From Aphidius gifuensis (taxonomy: Eukaryota > Arthropoda > Insecta > Hymenoptera > Braconidae): a stretch of 64,000 nt of DNA. The position numbers were made by a program, and so were the translations under genes. Shown piece by piece: positions 11,750 to 23,747 of this stretch. The stretch is taken from the NCBI RefSeq assembly GCF_014905175.1, contig NC_057792.1, forward strand, positions 1,488,001-1,552,000. Direction: 5' to 3'. Every line of letters begins with the position of its first letter. Position 1 is the first letter of the stretch. The notes under the pieces are model-generated. The model saw only the letters and a program-made list of their open reading frames with translations. It had not been told where the DNA came from and ran no database searches.

Positions 11750-12560
11750 AATATAGATTAAAGAGCTATCCTCGGTATTTTTTTTTTATTAAATTGTCTA
11801 TGATCTAAGCTAATTGAGGAAAAAAAATTATAATTTTTGAAATGGTCAAAGAGGGGTAGGGGGTGGATTTTAATTGTTTTTAATTTTTCTGACTATGATA
11901 GAGTTGAGCTATCCTTGTAATTTTTTTTCTATTAAATTTTTGGGGATCTAAGCTAGTTTAGAAAAAAAAATGGAAATTTTTGAAATGGTCGTAAGGTAGT
12001 GGATTTAACTGTTTTTAATGTTTCTGACTATGATGGAGTTGAGCTATCCTCGTAATTTTTTTTGTAATAAATTGTCTAAGATCTAAGCTAGTTTAGGAAA
12101 AAAAATGGAAATTTTTGAAATAGTCAAAGAGGGGCATATTTTATTTTTTTAAAATTTTTTCACATTCTACCCCTCTTTGACCATTTCAAAAATTCCTATT
12201 TTTTTTCCTAAACTAGTTTAGATCCTAGACAATTTATTACAAAAAAAATTACGAGGATAGCTCAACTCCATCATAGTCAGAAAAATTAAAAACAGTTAAA
12301 ATCCACCCCCTACCCCTTTTTGACCATTTCAAAAATTTCCATTTTTTTTTCTAAACTAGCTTAGATCCCCAAAAATTTAATAGAAAAAAAATTACAAGGA
12401 TAGCTCAACTCTATCACAGTCAAAAAAATTAAAAACAATTAAAATTCATTCCCTACCCCCTTTTAACCATTTCAAAAATTATAATTTTTTTTCCTCAGTT
12501 AGCTTAGATCATAGACAATTTAATAAAAAAAAAATTATGTGGATAGCTCAACTCTATCAT
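11750..12560. repeat. long foldback with tandem arms
   Basis: The left arm (about 11750-12134) and right arm (about 12170-12560) are inverted copies around a ~35-base A/T-rich loop. The innermost pair is GTCAAAGAGGGG (12123-12134) against CCCCTCTTTGAC (12170-12181). Each arm contains nearly three tandem units of 135-143 bp; GAGCTATCC recurs in the left arm at 11763, 11906 and 12041. Unit-specific variants are mirrored between arms. For example, the middle unit has TTTTTGGGGATCTAAGC on the left and its complement on the right. So the whole array was inverted and duplicated as a block. No open frame is present. A foldback/MITE-type element or an hpRNA locus is possible. Confidence 0.9.
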
Positions 12561-14342
12561 AGTTGAAAAAATTATTTAGCCAACAACCTCTGAATTTGTT
12601 CTTTTTAAATACGATGTAACTTATTCAGCGTCGTAAAAGGTGAGAAAATAAGACCAATGTGTTAAAAGAAACGCCAGGGGAGCATCAGCACGAAAAACCG
12701 TTTGGAATATTGCCGCAAGGAGAATCAGAAAACGATATGAAATTTCAAGTTTGTATGTTTTTGTATGTATATATATATCTAGATGAATCTACATGAATGG
12801 TGTATGGCCAAATGATGTATCGGAAAAGCGACCATTGGCATTGCTGAGTTTTACCCGAGAAAAGCTTTTCACCCATTTTGTTGAATCGCATCAACGAACA
12901 TAGCATACTTGCATGTGACTTGATATATAGCCAAAACGTCCCTTTGAATAAGCATCGGTGTGAAAATATTGCTCCCTCTGGGGCATCCGGTATTCCATCC
13001 TGCATCTTAAACTTTTTCACATACACTGTACAATATCTTTTCTACTGTCTTGGCATATACAAAAAATGAAAATATATATATCTATTTAAAATAGAAAAAA
13101 TATATTGTAATATATCTGATTTGCATTTTATGTTTTTAGATTATTTCATTTATCATTTTAAATAGTATATATGATAAAAATATTTTTTAAATATTTATGA
13201 AAAATTTTTTACTCTTTTTTTTTTTTTACATATTTTCTTTTATTTTTATTTTCAACAAAGATATTTGAACAAGTATTTTTATTTATGTATTTTATTATAG
13301 TCTATAAAATTATTTAAAAAAAAAATTATTTAATATATTTATTTATCTTTGTAAAAATTATTTTTATAGAAGGAAAAAAAAGCACAAAATTTAAAGTAAC
13401 GATTATTTTTATTTTTAAATTAAAATATATTTAAATTATATGCAATATATAAATAAATAATTTCAAATAAATATTAAAATTAAAAATTAAATTTACTCTT
13501 AAATAAAATTTAAATTAAATGTTAATAAAATTTTTATAAATACCAATTTAAGTTGATAAAAATAAAAATGACATAAAAAATTATCTGATAATATAAAATA
13601 ATAATAATGAGATAAAGATGTTTGATAATTACTTAACGTTAATCAAGACTAAGATTTTGGTGTAATAACATTTTAGGGTTTGTTTCCCTATTATCATTGA
13701 AGTATATAACATCTTGAGAAGCCTCTATTCATGTGGTAGTTTGAAGATTCTTGTACGTTTAGTTTGGATACATAGTATGAGAAGGTTAAAGATTGCTTAA
13801 GTACAAGTTCGACGACCGCAATGACAATGATTCGGTTATCTTTATTCTCTTTTTCTGCGTGTATGTTTATATACGTACATGTATATACACATTGCAAAAG
13901 CACGAACGGCATCATTGAAGAGAAGTCTAATCTAATGGTCAGTCGTTCTTGGCAATTACCAAAGAAAGTGGCACACGCGAAATGTACTTGTTCAAATGTC
14001 TATGTATATATGTCTCATGAGAAAAATGGTTTGAGGTTTTATGTTGCACCAACTGTTTTTATTATTATTATTATTTTCTTTTTTTTTTTTCTTTTGCTTA
14101 TTTTTTTTTATTTTCTATTGTCTTTGTGGAAAAACATTTAGACTGTTTGTGAAATTACAAACGGAAGCTTTTGGAGGGTAGAAAATTGTTGGTGGTTTTT
14201 TATTTTTTTAATCGAGATTCTAATAATCTGATTAATAAAGTTTCTTTTTATTGTATACTTTCTGTAAAATAAAAATTAAATTTAGGAAAAAAGATAAATG
14301 AATTTTTATGTTTCAGTTATTTTTAAAAAAATGATTTTTGTT

Positions 14343-14374
<32 letters not shown>

Positions 14375-17300
14375 GGATTTTAAGGGATGATAAGATAAGC
14401 ACAAGATTTTTACTATTTATTTTTGTTACTTTGTAGAAAAAAATCTTAATTTTATTTATAAAAAAATTTCAAAGAGAATTTTAAAAAGTATTTTCTTATA
14501 AAAAATTTCTTTGGTATCAACTTCGTTATCAAAAGTTTGCATCAATGTCGGAAATCTTATCGACCTTTTTCGATTTTTTTTTTTTTTAAAGCTTTTTATG
14601 TAGTCCAGATAGTGCATTTTCTATATTCATTTACATTACGACTAAAAACATTGAAGAATAAAAGCACAAAAAAAAAAAATGTTAAATTAAATTTAAAATA
14701 AAAAACAAAAAAATAAAATAAATACCAATAACATAATTTAATATTTTATTTACATTTTAAAATAAATTCTATATGAAATTATTTATTTTATTTTTAAAAA
14801 ATACTCTTAAATAAAAATTTTTTCAAAAGAAAAAAACGAAAATCCAAATAGACATAATGAGTCAACTGAAAACTGTCTTTTAAGATGTTTAAATTGAGTA
14901 AAAGTAGAAAATTTGATGTTTTTGTGTGTACTTGATGAGTGTATTTGAGTAAAAGTGCTTTTATCCACAGTAAGTCAGTCTTTTTGGATTATATTCCAGA
15001 CGATGTTTGCTCGTCTTCGTCACGGTTTGAGTAATTTTGAAATAAATTTTCACCCTTCAATCCTCTAACCTATCTTTTCATCTCTTTTTAAACCCTCCTA
15101 TTAACTCCCCATGGACAACATCAAAGACCACCCTCATACCCCAACAATTCATCTACACTCTCAATGCGCTGTTGCATTATGTAAACTATACATACTCAGG
15201 TTTACCTTGTTGTATGTCAGTACATTGGATAACTCGGCACATTTTGCCCTTCAGCATTTCAACCATGTAATTATACTCACGGCATATATAGTCGCGATTG
15301 TACAACAGGACTCCACTTTTATCTTCTTCTCTCTTTCTCTTTCTCTATCTTTCATTTGGTTTTCATTTTCATGTTTATATTTGTGAATATATAAACATGA
15401 ATCTATATGCTTTTATATTTTTATAATGTTTATACCTTTATGTTAATTAATTTAATCATCAAATTTACTTACATATAGAGAAAAAAAAATTGTTTGACGT
15501 TAATCAACAGCTTGTCTATTTTAGTGGTATAATTGTGGACAAAGTGTTCAAAGTATTCAAAGTGTTTGTGGAATTATTTAACTATTATTATTTTTTCCTT
15601 TAAATAAATATAAAATTATTGATTGAGTTTTTGTTTTTTTTTTCTATTTTTTTAATCATGCTGCTGATTGAATTTTTAAAATAAAATTTATCAAAGACTT
15701 TTATTTGTTTGAATGACGACAAAATTGTGGACTAAAATATTTATAATTTTTTCAAATTGAAAAAATATTTACTCGGTTATTTTTCTTTAATCATTTGATT
15801 GAAAATACATTTCTTATGTGTGTGTAAAAATAAAAATAAAACAAGTAAATGAAAATGTCAAAGTCGTTGAGTTGTTGATAGAAAATAATTCACTCAGTAT
15901 TTGCCAGGATATACAGATGAATTTAGCTGAGCATTTAGTGAACTTTAGCTTAATTTTGACTGAAGAAAAAATTTTATACTAAGATGAAAAGAATTTGGGT
16001 ATGGCTTTAAAAATATTTTTGCTCATTCACAGTTTTGTCTGTATTTTTAGAAGCTATTTATTCTAATATTTGCCTCGTCGTGTTAACCTTTAAATTTGTT
16101 TGAAAAAAAAATAAAAATATTAAGGATATAAAAAGGCGTCTGAATATTTTGTTAGTAAAAACGTGAAAAAATATTTACACAACGAGATTTAAGATATACG
16201 ACAACTTTAAATATAAACCATTTTTCCATCTTTTCATATCAACACTTTTAAATTCTGAATACTCCACAGCAACTTTGTATACCTGAAGAAAATATAAATA
16301 AAAAATGAAAATTTGTTCTGTTTGTACAAATCAAAAGAACATTTTTTTTATATTTTTATTTTATCATGTCTGGGTCAGAGTATTTTTATATTCATAGTAA
16401 ATCCTCAAATAAAAAAACAGATTTACAAAGCACAAATCATAAAAATAAAATAAATAAATAAAATTTTCAAAAGTGTAAAATACAATGTGCATTCCACTTG
16501 TAGCTTTCGGCACATTTAATTAATTACACTCAATTTTTTTTTCCTCTCTTATTTATCTCTTGCACAAGAGTCATTGTCTCTCCCCAATTTAAAATTTCTT
16601 TCGAAATTATGACAGTTTTAAATTTTAATAATTATACAAGCTGAGTAGAAATTTTTTTATTTACAAAAATAAAAAATATACCTTCATTATTTTTACATTT
16701 TTAACTGATAAATGTCCTTACATTATTTTATTTTTTTTTTTTCAAGAGAGATTAGTACAGAAAGACGATTATAAACCATCCTGTTATAAAATATCCAACG
16801 ACCCCTCAGTGAAATACAATCTCTTGATTGTTCTTTTCTTTTTTTTAATTTTTTCTTTTTCACTTGTTTTATTTTAGTACTAAGAAACACTTATTTTTAA
16901 CTGCTATTTTCCCCTATTTTCTGATTCATCATCTGTCCATTGTATATACAACAACTCTTAAATGATAAAACATTTTCATTTATTATTGAAATGAATAAAA
17001 TATTATACAATTGAATTGTAATAAATTGTGAAACAGGAAAATTATCAATTATTCTTGACAAATTATTTTGCCTTATTTGAATACATAATAAAAATATTTT
17101 CTAAAAATAAAAAATAGGATAAAAAAAATTATTCGATAGTATAGAATGCAGAGTGGTGAAGAATGAGGGTGAAAATATATATATAGGAATAGTGGTGTCT
17201 CTAATGAACTCATCGACAAACGCAGAGGGAAGGTTTTGCCCTGAAACGTCAGCCCCAATGAATGAATTTCGCACGTGCCTCTTACAATAATAAGTATTGG

Positions 17301-19618
17301 AATTTCGTAATGGAAGCCATCGATGGAATATCCGAGGCGTCAGTTTCAATACCACCAAACACTTTCTCACTTTTTTCTTATTTACTATATCTTTGTCTCA
17401 ATCGAAAAATAAAAAAACAATAAATTGAATAATACAAAAAATAATCAACAAATTTCTTTGTCAATAAATTGTAAATAATAATCATTATCTTAACAATAAT
17501 AATAACATAAAGAAACAAAAAAGGAAATAGATAAAATCTACAGAATTTGAATTGTTGAGGAAATAATTTTGAAAAGTACGTGCGTGCTTGGTTGAAATTA
17601 TTGTGAACAATTTGGATAGAGGAAACGGAAGTGTGACTCTAGAATAGAGGGAACCACATCAATTGGCAGATGGATAAAGAGAAGGATAGAGGGTTTGATA
17701 GTTTGAGGGTAGATTGGCAAGAAGTGAAGTGGTGCAAAGAGAAAGAATTTGGTTGGTTGGTTCGTAATCAGTGGCATCGTGTACAGGGTAATGCGCATCA
17801 TGTATAGGATTTGCACTCGGATCACGTCGTTATTTAACGAGATTACGTCGTTAACTGAGCGCAGGGGGTATGTGCACGACGAGAATCACTGTAGAAAAGC
17901 ACATCCAGAGAGAGTCACTCTTCAACAATATGACATTGAGCTTATAAATTTCTTTTATTTTTTTATTTTTTTTTTTATATTTTATTCCAACTTTGTAACA
18001 ATGTGAAATTTATCATAACTAAGTTAATTTATTTATTCAATTTATATTGTTAAATTAAAATTAAAAAAAAATATATATGAAAAATGAATATAAATATTTT
18101 TAAATTGACTGTATTAATTTGTGTCATGACGTATAATATGACAGTCATATTGATATTACTGTGAACAGAGAGAATAAATATTTTGGTCATAACTTTAATT
18201 GTCAAAAATAAATAAAAAATAAAATAGCTAGGATTTAATAATGTTGAGTAAGAGAAAATAGTTAGGGGAATGATTTTGGTTGGTGCAGAGACTCAAGGAT
18301 TGACTTGAGTTGACTTGGGGGATAGACGATGAGTACACAGTCGTGGGGGATCTGTACACAGAGGTTTTGGGTGTCCTCAATAACCAAGAAGGACAAGCAT
18401 TGTGTCTGGACTCTATAACAGAAGAAAGCCTCTCTTGTTGGCTTTAACTTTATATAAGCTCATTTTTTTTTTTTTTTTCTTTCATTACAATTATTTTGTT
18501 GACAATCAGCTTCTCTTTTTTGTTAAAATTTGTAATTATTATTATTTTATTTTTAAATTTATTTTTTAAATATTTCACGAAACACAAGTTGAATGTTTAA
18601 TTTTTTTTAAACGTCAAAAAATAATGTAAGTGGATGCTTATTTTATGTAGAATTTAAAAAAAAATAAAATTATAAAAACAAGTGCGGTATAGAGGGTAGA
18701 GTGAAATATATATATAAAAAAAAAATTAGTCTGCGTGTCCGGAGTATTCACAATGCAAGACACTGAGCGTCGGACAGACAAGTTCTATTTCAATTCTACC
18801 CAAGTTAATTGGAATTGTTTGCCGCAGACACCGTTGGTGCCGTTTTGCGCGCACAGCTTCTTCAACAAGATTTTACCTCCTCATCTACCTCATCTACCCA
18901 ACAAACAACCCAAGCATTTTGAGGTGGATGAAGACACTTGTTGTAGTAGTAGTAGTAGAGAGGTTATCATCATCAGAATTAATTTCCCTTTCTGTTTTCG
19001 TTAACAAAATGTGTTCTGGAAAAAATAGAGAAAAAAAAAATTATTTATTTTCTACCAATTTCTTTTTTTTTATACTCTGTTCTTCTTGAGAAAAATAAAT
19101 TAAAAATATAAATATAAAATAAACCGCATATTAAAAATACGTATTTATTTTTATTCGTAGTTGTCATGAACGTAACATGTGATGATCCAGCCAAGATCTT
19201 TGGTGGCAAACATATCCATTGAAATTCTTCACGTAAGTCACTTTTTTTTTATTTTGACTCACCCTCAAACTGTGTGGTAAACTTTTATCACCATCAACGC
19301 TTGGTTGGCTCTTTTCCATCTAACACTTGTACAAAAAATAACATATATACATAAGTAAAAGTGGTGGGTATTTGTGGGTACAGTGTCGTTTATTCTTCTT
19401 GAAAAATATATATACAAAAACTACTCGTAAATTCAACGAACGGTGAAAGATCCGAGTGACTCAGTTGTCCTAGTGTATATCATCAGTAAGTGGAAAATGT
19501 TGTATTACTTTTTGGGTTTATGCACCAGCTAACCCTTTTAAAAAATAAATAAAATAACAATATGTTGACCAGTTTGTTATATTTTATTCCTTTTCTTGAT
19601 GTGTAATTTATATATAAT
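12561..19618. other. gene-poor region
   Basis: No coding gene is supported. Islands of complex sequence lie at 12610-13070, 13640-14050, 14880-15380, 17180-17370, 17580-17940, 18240-18440, 18720-19010 and 19140-19500, between long A/T runs. Splice-donor-like GTAAGT sites on the plus strand occur near 19231 and 19485, and could belong to leader exons of an unseen plus-strand transcript. Open frames here lack domain similarity and look incidental. Confidence 0.45.
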
Positions 19619-20302
19619 TTAATACAAACTCTGAGTCAAATAGAGGTAAAGTTTCTTCAACAATTCAATGGCACACATTGCCTCAATTCCATCTTGATTT
19701 GCCCAATAATAATGTCTATTTAAAACTGCATTATTTTTTATTTTAACACAAAAATCAATAAACAATGGTGATTTTAAAAGTTGAATTAAAATTTTAAAAC
19801 TTTTTGAGCTAGTTAGCTTATCTCGTAATAAAAAATGTAATTCATCTTGAGGTAAAATTAATAATATTTTATTTATCATCACAGTTAAACCACCTGATGC
19901 AATGCATGAATTTGATTCTTCAAATTCTGGTAGCGATAGCCATGTATTAATTATTGTGTTATTTAAATTTTCTAAATTAACACCAAGATGTTGGAGAATT
20001 TTTAATAGCATCATTGTTTCAGGTATACTTTTAATTTCTTGAATTATAAATTTTTTTTGTTCATTTATAAAATTATAAGTTGTTGACATTTGTTTGTCAT
20101 ATTTAAAATAATCATCAAGTATTTTTTTTATTTCTAACATTGGTATTAATTCAATAATATTATTGAAATCTTTTTCGAGGCAAAAGTCATTGACATTTAG
20201 GTTATCAATGTCTTGGGAATTTTTTAAATCTGAATATTTATTAATTAAATATGCCACTAGGAAAAATGTTGTGATTACTGATCCAGCAATAATGTAGTTC
20301 AT
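19619..20302 (-). CDS. G12/insect allergen-repeat-like protein, membrane-anchored, single unit
   Basis: This is 227 residues from an ATG followed by a hydrophobic stretch (IIAGSVITTFFLVAYLI, about residues 4-20) with no clear cleavage site. The mature protein may therefore stay anchored rather than be secreted. Residues about 40-225 follow the pattern of the allergen-related repeat: an IIELIPMLEIKKILDDYFK start, a central glycine segment (SGGLTVMINKILLILPQDEL), then LRDKLTSSKSFKILIQLLKSPLF. This matches GLxGLxxDVxxxLPxxKLxALxxxKLxTSxxFKxLxxxLxSPxF in the secreted neighbour. It is mostly helical by pattern. The sequence is far more diverged than the three-unit gene 1.4 kb away. Family members in other insects are gut microvillar proteins; a role here is inferred only from that. 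Confidence 0.75.
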   Translation of the reverse strand: MNYIIAGSVITTFFLVAYLINKYSDLKNSQDIDNLNVNDFCLEKDFNNIIELIPMLEIKKILDDYFKYDKQMSTTYNFINEQKKFIIQEIKSIPETMMLLKILQHLGVNLENLNNTIINTWLSLPEFEESNSCIASGGLTVMINKILLILPQDELHFLLRDKLTSSKSFKILIQLLKSPLFIDFCVKIKNNAVLNRHYYWANQDGIEAMCAIELLKKLYLYLTQSLY

Positions 20303-20853
20303 TTTTTTATTTATGCCAAAAAGGATTTATTTAGAATTTTGAATTTAAAAGAAATTTTTTTTTTTGTCAAATTAATGTCATGTTGGTTTTATTCAATCAA
20401 CTGAACTAAGCAATTAAATGTTTGAATTTTATTTATTTATTTTTAATGTTTACAATATGCTCAAATACATTTTTTTTTTTTTTATAAATATTTTTAATAA
20501 TTTATTATCAAGCTTATTTAATTTTTAATAATTTTTATAATATTCTAAAATATCTAGATACATTATTTCCATAAATATTTTTACAAGTGATACTCGTTGA
20601 TATTTTTTTTTCTTAAATACCTTGTCACTTGACTTGAATAATTTTTTTATCAAGAAAAAATTTTTAAATAAATATTACAAGTATGTATAATTGTTTTTTA
20701 AATAATGTATTAAATTATACATGACTTAAATAATTTTTTCATGATAAAATACTTTTTTTAAATAAATATTTACATTTTTTTTTCTTAGAAAAATATATTT
20801 CTTATATTATTACTTTGTTGTAAAATTAAAAAAAAAATAGCTTAGCAATTAAT

Positions 20854-21062
20854 TTATATTTTTCCAGAATTATGCATGGCTGATTCTGTGAAATTTGTTG
20901 GACAGCAATTATGATTTGGGCTATCACCATGATTAAAATTACAATTGATTGTAATTGCTCCTGCATTATACAAGACAATTATTACGACAAATTCTTCGAT
21001 AACCATTACAGTTAATTATAATTGCTCCTAAGTTATACATTGATGAATACGTGACAGTTTTT
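20854..21062 (-). pseudogene. decayed IINC-repeat gene copy
   Basis: Read on the minus strand, 21062 downwards gives TVTYSSMYNLGAIIINCNG and RRICRNNC. The frame then breaks at a stop, and in another frame continues YNAGAITINC, then NCCPTNFTESAMHNSGKI followed by TAA. These are the middle and last repeats of the family, closest to the gene at 28884-29372, which has PRICRDHKCC at the same place. About ten codons between the two blocks are lost, with a frame change. The final SINC is missing, and no signal peptide or first repeat remains. Directly upstream (21091-21120) is a remnant of the parent promoter. Confidence 0.85.
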
Positions 21063-21734
21063 AGTTGGTTATAGCTAAAAAATTTTCATGTTGATAATAC
21101 GCAACAAATAAACAAAGTTAGAATATGGAAAGTTATACTTGATGCAATCAATTAATTTATTTGGGTATTAAATTTATTTGTTTAGGACCCATGAATTTTG
21201 TATATTCGAATATGTATTTAGTATTAAATACACCAACAACGTCAACACAATAATAAATTGCATAACAGTTGGTCCTGGAAATCTCAGCGTTTTTCACTTG
21301 AAAAAAAATATAGTGTATATAGATATTTTGGTTAAATACTTTTTAATTTAGGATTATTCATGAGGCTGTTGAATTTTAAAGTTAATTTATTTTAAAAAAA
21401 TTAAATTTATTCATAAAAATTTTTGCTAGTTTATTTATATATTTATTAATTTATTTTAATTATTTTTTTATATTATAGAAATAATAATATTTACATTATC
21501 AAATTCAAGACATTTAATCTGTAGTGTTTATAATTTATTTATTTTTTTATAAAAAATTTCAACATCTGTAATAAAATTTCTCTTGAATAACTTGAATTTT
21601 TCCGATGAAAATTATCGTAACTCATAGCTTTTCCTGCAAAAATTTAAATAATTTTTAATCATATTAATAAACTAGTAATTTAAATTCAAATTTATTTATT
21701 TTTAAAAACACTTGCCCATTTTTGTAAAATCATT
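21063..21734. other. spacer between decayed copy and three-unit G12-like gene
   Basis: 21091-21120 (TTGATAATACGCAACAAATA then AACAAAGTTA) resembles the sequence beside the promoter of the IINC gene at 28884-29372 (TGATAATCAACAAACAAAGT). The rest is A/T-rich and probably includes the 3' UTR of the G12-like gene. Confidence 0.5.
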
Positions 21735-23579
21735 TTATAATACTTGACAATTTGGAACTTGAGGTAGCTCAATTTCTAAAATATCTGTTATCAAGTCAGA
21801 AATATGTTGAAGATTTATTCCATGTTTAGCAGCTTCACAGCAAAGTTCAATGAAGCTATTATTTTCTCCAAGAACATCAATCAAATGTTTAAATTCTGGT
21901 GACTTGAAACGATTGATAAAAAATTTAAATTCCTCTGAATTATTTAATTTTTCTTCATACTTTTTTTTAATTTCAGCGTATGGTAAAATTGCACGAACTT
22001 CATTTAACATACCCTGTACACCAGATTTTCTCAACATTAAAATTTCCGGTTTTGGATAAGCAGGTACATCAAGAATTTCATTAAACAAATTAATTGTTTT
22101 AAAAACATCAACACCAGATTCTTCAACAAACTTCAAAACATTATAAATATCCTTTTCATTTTGAAGTTTAACAAGAAGACCTTTAAATTCTTGTGATTTT
22201 AAATATTCAGCTGCTTCTTGTACTTCCCTGTCTTGTGCTAAATATCTCATTCCAATTTGTGCTACTTTAAGAACAGGTATAACTCCAAAGATATCCTTAA
22301 TGTCATCTTCAACATTACGTAAGTAAATTTCTTCTCTCAACAATGGTGAAAAATTATCAACAATAAAACTATCAACTATTTCAAAAACTTCATCAATATC
22401 AACACCAAAATCTTCAAGTTCTGACACACTGTTTAATATTTTTTCATTAGCAAGAATTTTTTCAATGAATTCCTGGAATTTTGGTGATGTCAAACGTTCA
22501 TGAAGATATGCAAATTGTTGATCTGTTTCAACTTTTTCATAGTACAATGCTTTGACATCATTAATTGGTATGACATTCAAGACATCCTTAAGAAGACCAC
22601 TAACACCATATCCTGATTTAACAAAACGCCTAGATGGTACATACTGTGGTAGTCCAACGTACAAATGAAGTTCGTTTATAAGATCATAAACATCAACACC
22701 TGATTCATCTAGATACTGTAAAAATTCACGTACATCATAAATTTCTTCCAGGCTGCGAACTAAATCACGAAAATCTGGTGTTTTTGTGTATTCAAGGACT
22801 TCTTGAATACCTTCATCTTCAGCAACATATGTCAATGCAATTTCTTCAATTTTTTCAATTTGTATTACATCAAGAAAATCCTCAAATTCAATGTATAATG
22901 AACGTGTTAATTTAATTGGCTTTGATGGAAATTCAAGGCCAAACATTGTTGCTAATACATCAGCAACAGCTTCAACATTAATTCCAGCTTCTTTAACACG
23001 ATTTAATATATTAATAACAACTTCATTTTCTAACATTGTGTTTACTATTTCTTGTAATTTACCACTTTGTAAACGTTCAACAAGTTTTTTAAAATCTTCT
23101 GATGTTTCAAGTTTTTCATAATACAGTGCTTTTATTTTCTCAACTGGTAGAACTGATTTAATATCTTGAATTAATCCATTTACACCACCTGTTATTTTTA
23201 TCATTTTAGCTTTTGGTTTGTATGGTGGTAAATCAATCATATCATGAAATTTATTTAAAACTTTATAAACATCTAGACCAGATTCTTGAAGATATGCATA
23301 AAATTTAACAACATCATCCATTCCTTCAATTGTTTGTATGAGTTGTTTAAATTCATTACTTCCAATAAATTCAATTGCACTTTGTACTTCATCATCATGT
23401 TCAACGTATTCATAAAAAATTTCAGTTACTTTTTCTGTATCAATTAGTGCTAAAAAATCTTGAAGATCATCATGAAGTGAAAGATTTATTTGTAGAGAGC
23501 TTAAATTTTTTTTAATTGGTGTTGAATTTATTACAGCTGTTAGTCCGAAGACCAGCAACACTGCTAATGAAAACTTCAT
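21735..23579 (-). CDS. secreted three-unit G12/insect allergen-repeat protein
   Basis: This is 614 residues in a single coding exon. A signal peptide covers about 1-19 (MKFSLAVLLVFGLTAVINS). Three tandem copies of the ~190-residue allergen-related repeat (Ins_allergen_rp family) follow at about 37-215, 231-405 and 424-608. Each begins with a D/E-rich helix and has a LQESGLDVYKVLN-type segment (QESGLDVY, DESGVDVY, EESGVDVF). Each then has a G-(V/L)-x-G-(L/M) turn, an (L/I)P segment and a YxEKxxTS-like helix. Relatives are abundant insect midgut microvillar (G12) proteins, cockroach allergens and butterfly nitrile-specifier proteins. The ATG follows an AG acceptor (TTTTTATTTAG) exactly. A donor at 23636-23641 defines a short non-coding leader exon. 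The protein is acidic, intact and lacks anchors. Confidence 0.93.
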   Translation of the reverse strand: MKFSLAVLLVFGLTAVINSTPIKKNLSSLQINLSLHDDLQDFLALIDTEKVTEIFYEYVEHDDEVQSAIEFIGSNEFKQLIQTIEGMDDVVKFYAYLQESGLDVYKVLNKFHDMIDLPPYKPKAKMIKITGGVNGLIQDIKSVLPVEKIKALYYEKLETSEDFKKLVERLQSGKLQEIVNTMLENEVVINILNRVKEAGINVEAVADVLATMFGLEFPSKPIKLTRSLYIEFEDFLDVIQIEKIEEIALTYVAEDEGIQEVLEYTKTPDFRDLVRSLEEIYDVREFLQYLDESGVDVYDLINELHLYVGLPQYVPSRRFVKSGYGVSGLLKDVLNVIPINDVKALYYEKVETDQQFAYLHERLTSPKFQEFIEKILANEKILNSVSELEDFGVDIDEVFEIVDSFIVDNFSPLLREEIYLRNVEDDIKDIFGVIPVLKVAQIGMRYLAQDREVQEAAEYLKSQEFKGLLVKLQNEKDIYNVLKFVEESGVDVFKTINLFNEILDVPAYPKPEILMLRKSGVQGMLNEVRAILPYAEIKKKYEEKLNNSEEFKFFINRFKSPEFKHLIDVLGENNSFIELCCEAAKHGINLQHISDLITDILEIELPQVPNCQVL

Positions 23580-23635
23580 CTAAATAAAAATAATATTAAT
23601 TAATATAATGAAATTTGGAATTTAATTTTTTTGAT

Positions 23636-23747
23636 ACTTACACTGAAGTAAATGAATATTTTATGTGAATTATTTTTGATGAGATTTTGTTTATATACTT
23701 TTTTAAAATGTGATGATTTGATAATTTAATTTAACGAAATTGATAAG
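23636..23747 (-). promoter_or_regulatory. promoter and leader exon of three-unit G12-like gene
   Basis: On the minus strand there is a TTATCAA/TTGATAAG (GATA-type) motif at 23740-23747 and a TATATAA box at 23691-23697. A leader exon ends at 23642 with CAGT|GTAAGT, and the 62-base intron 23580-23641 ends flush with the ATG. Start of transcription should fall near 23665, about 30 bases past the TATA box. Confidence 0.6.

Noticed and set aside
12745..13069. Opposed open frames on both strands in a complex island
   Set aside because: No similarity, signal or splice support; kept only as an unexplained island.
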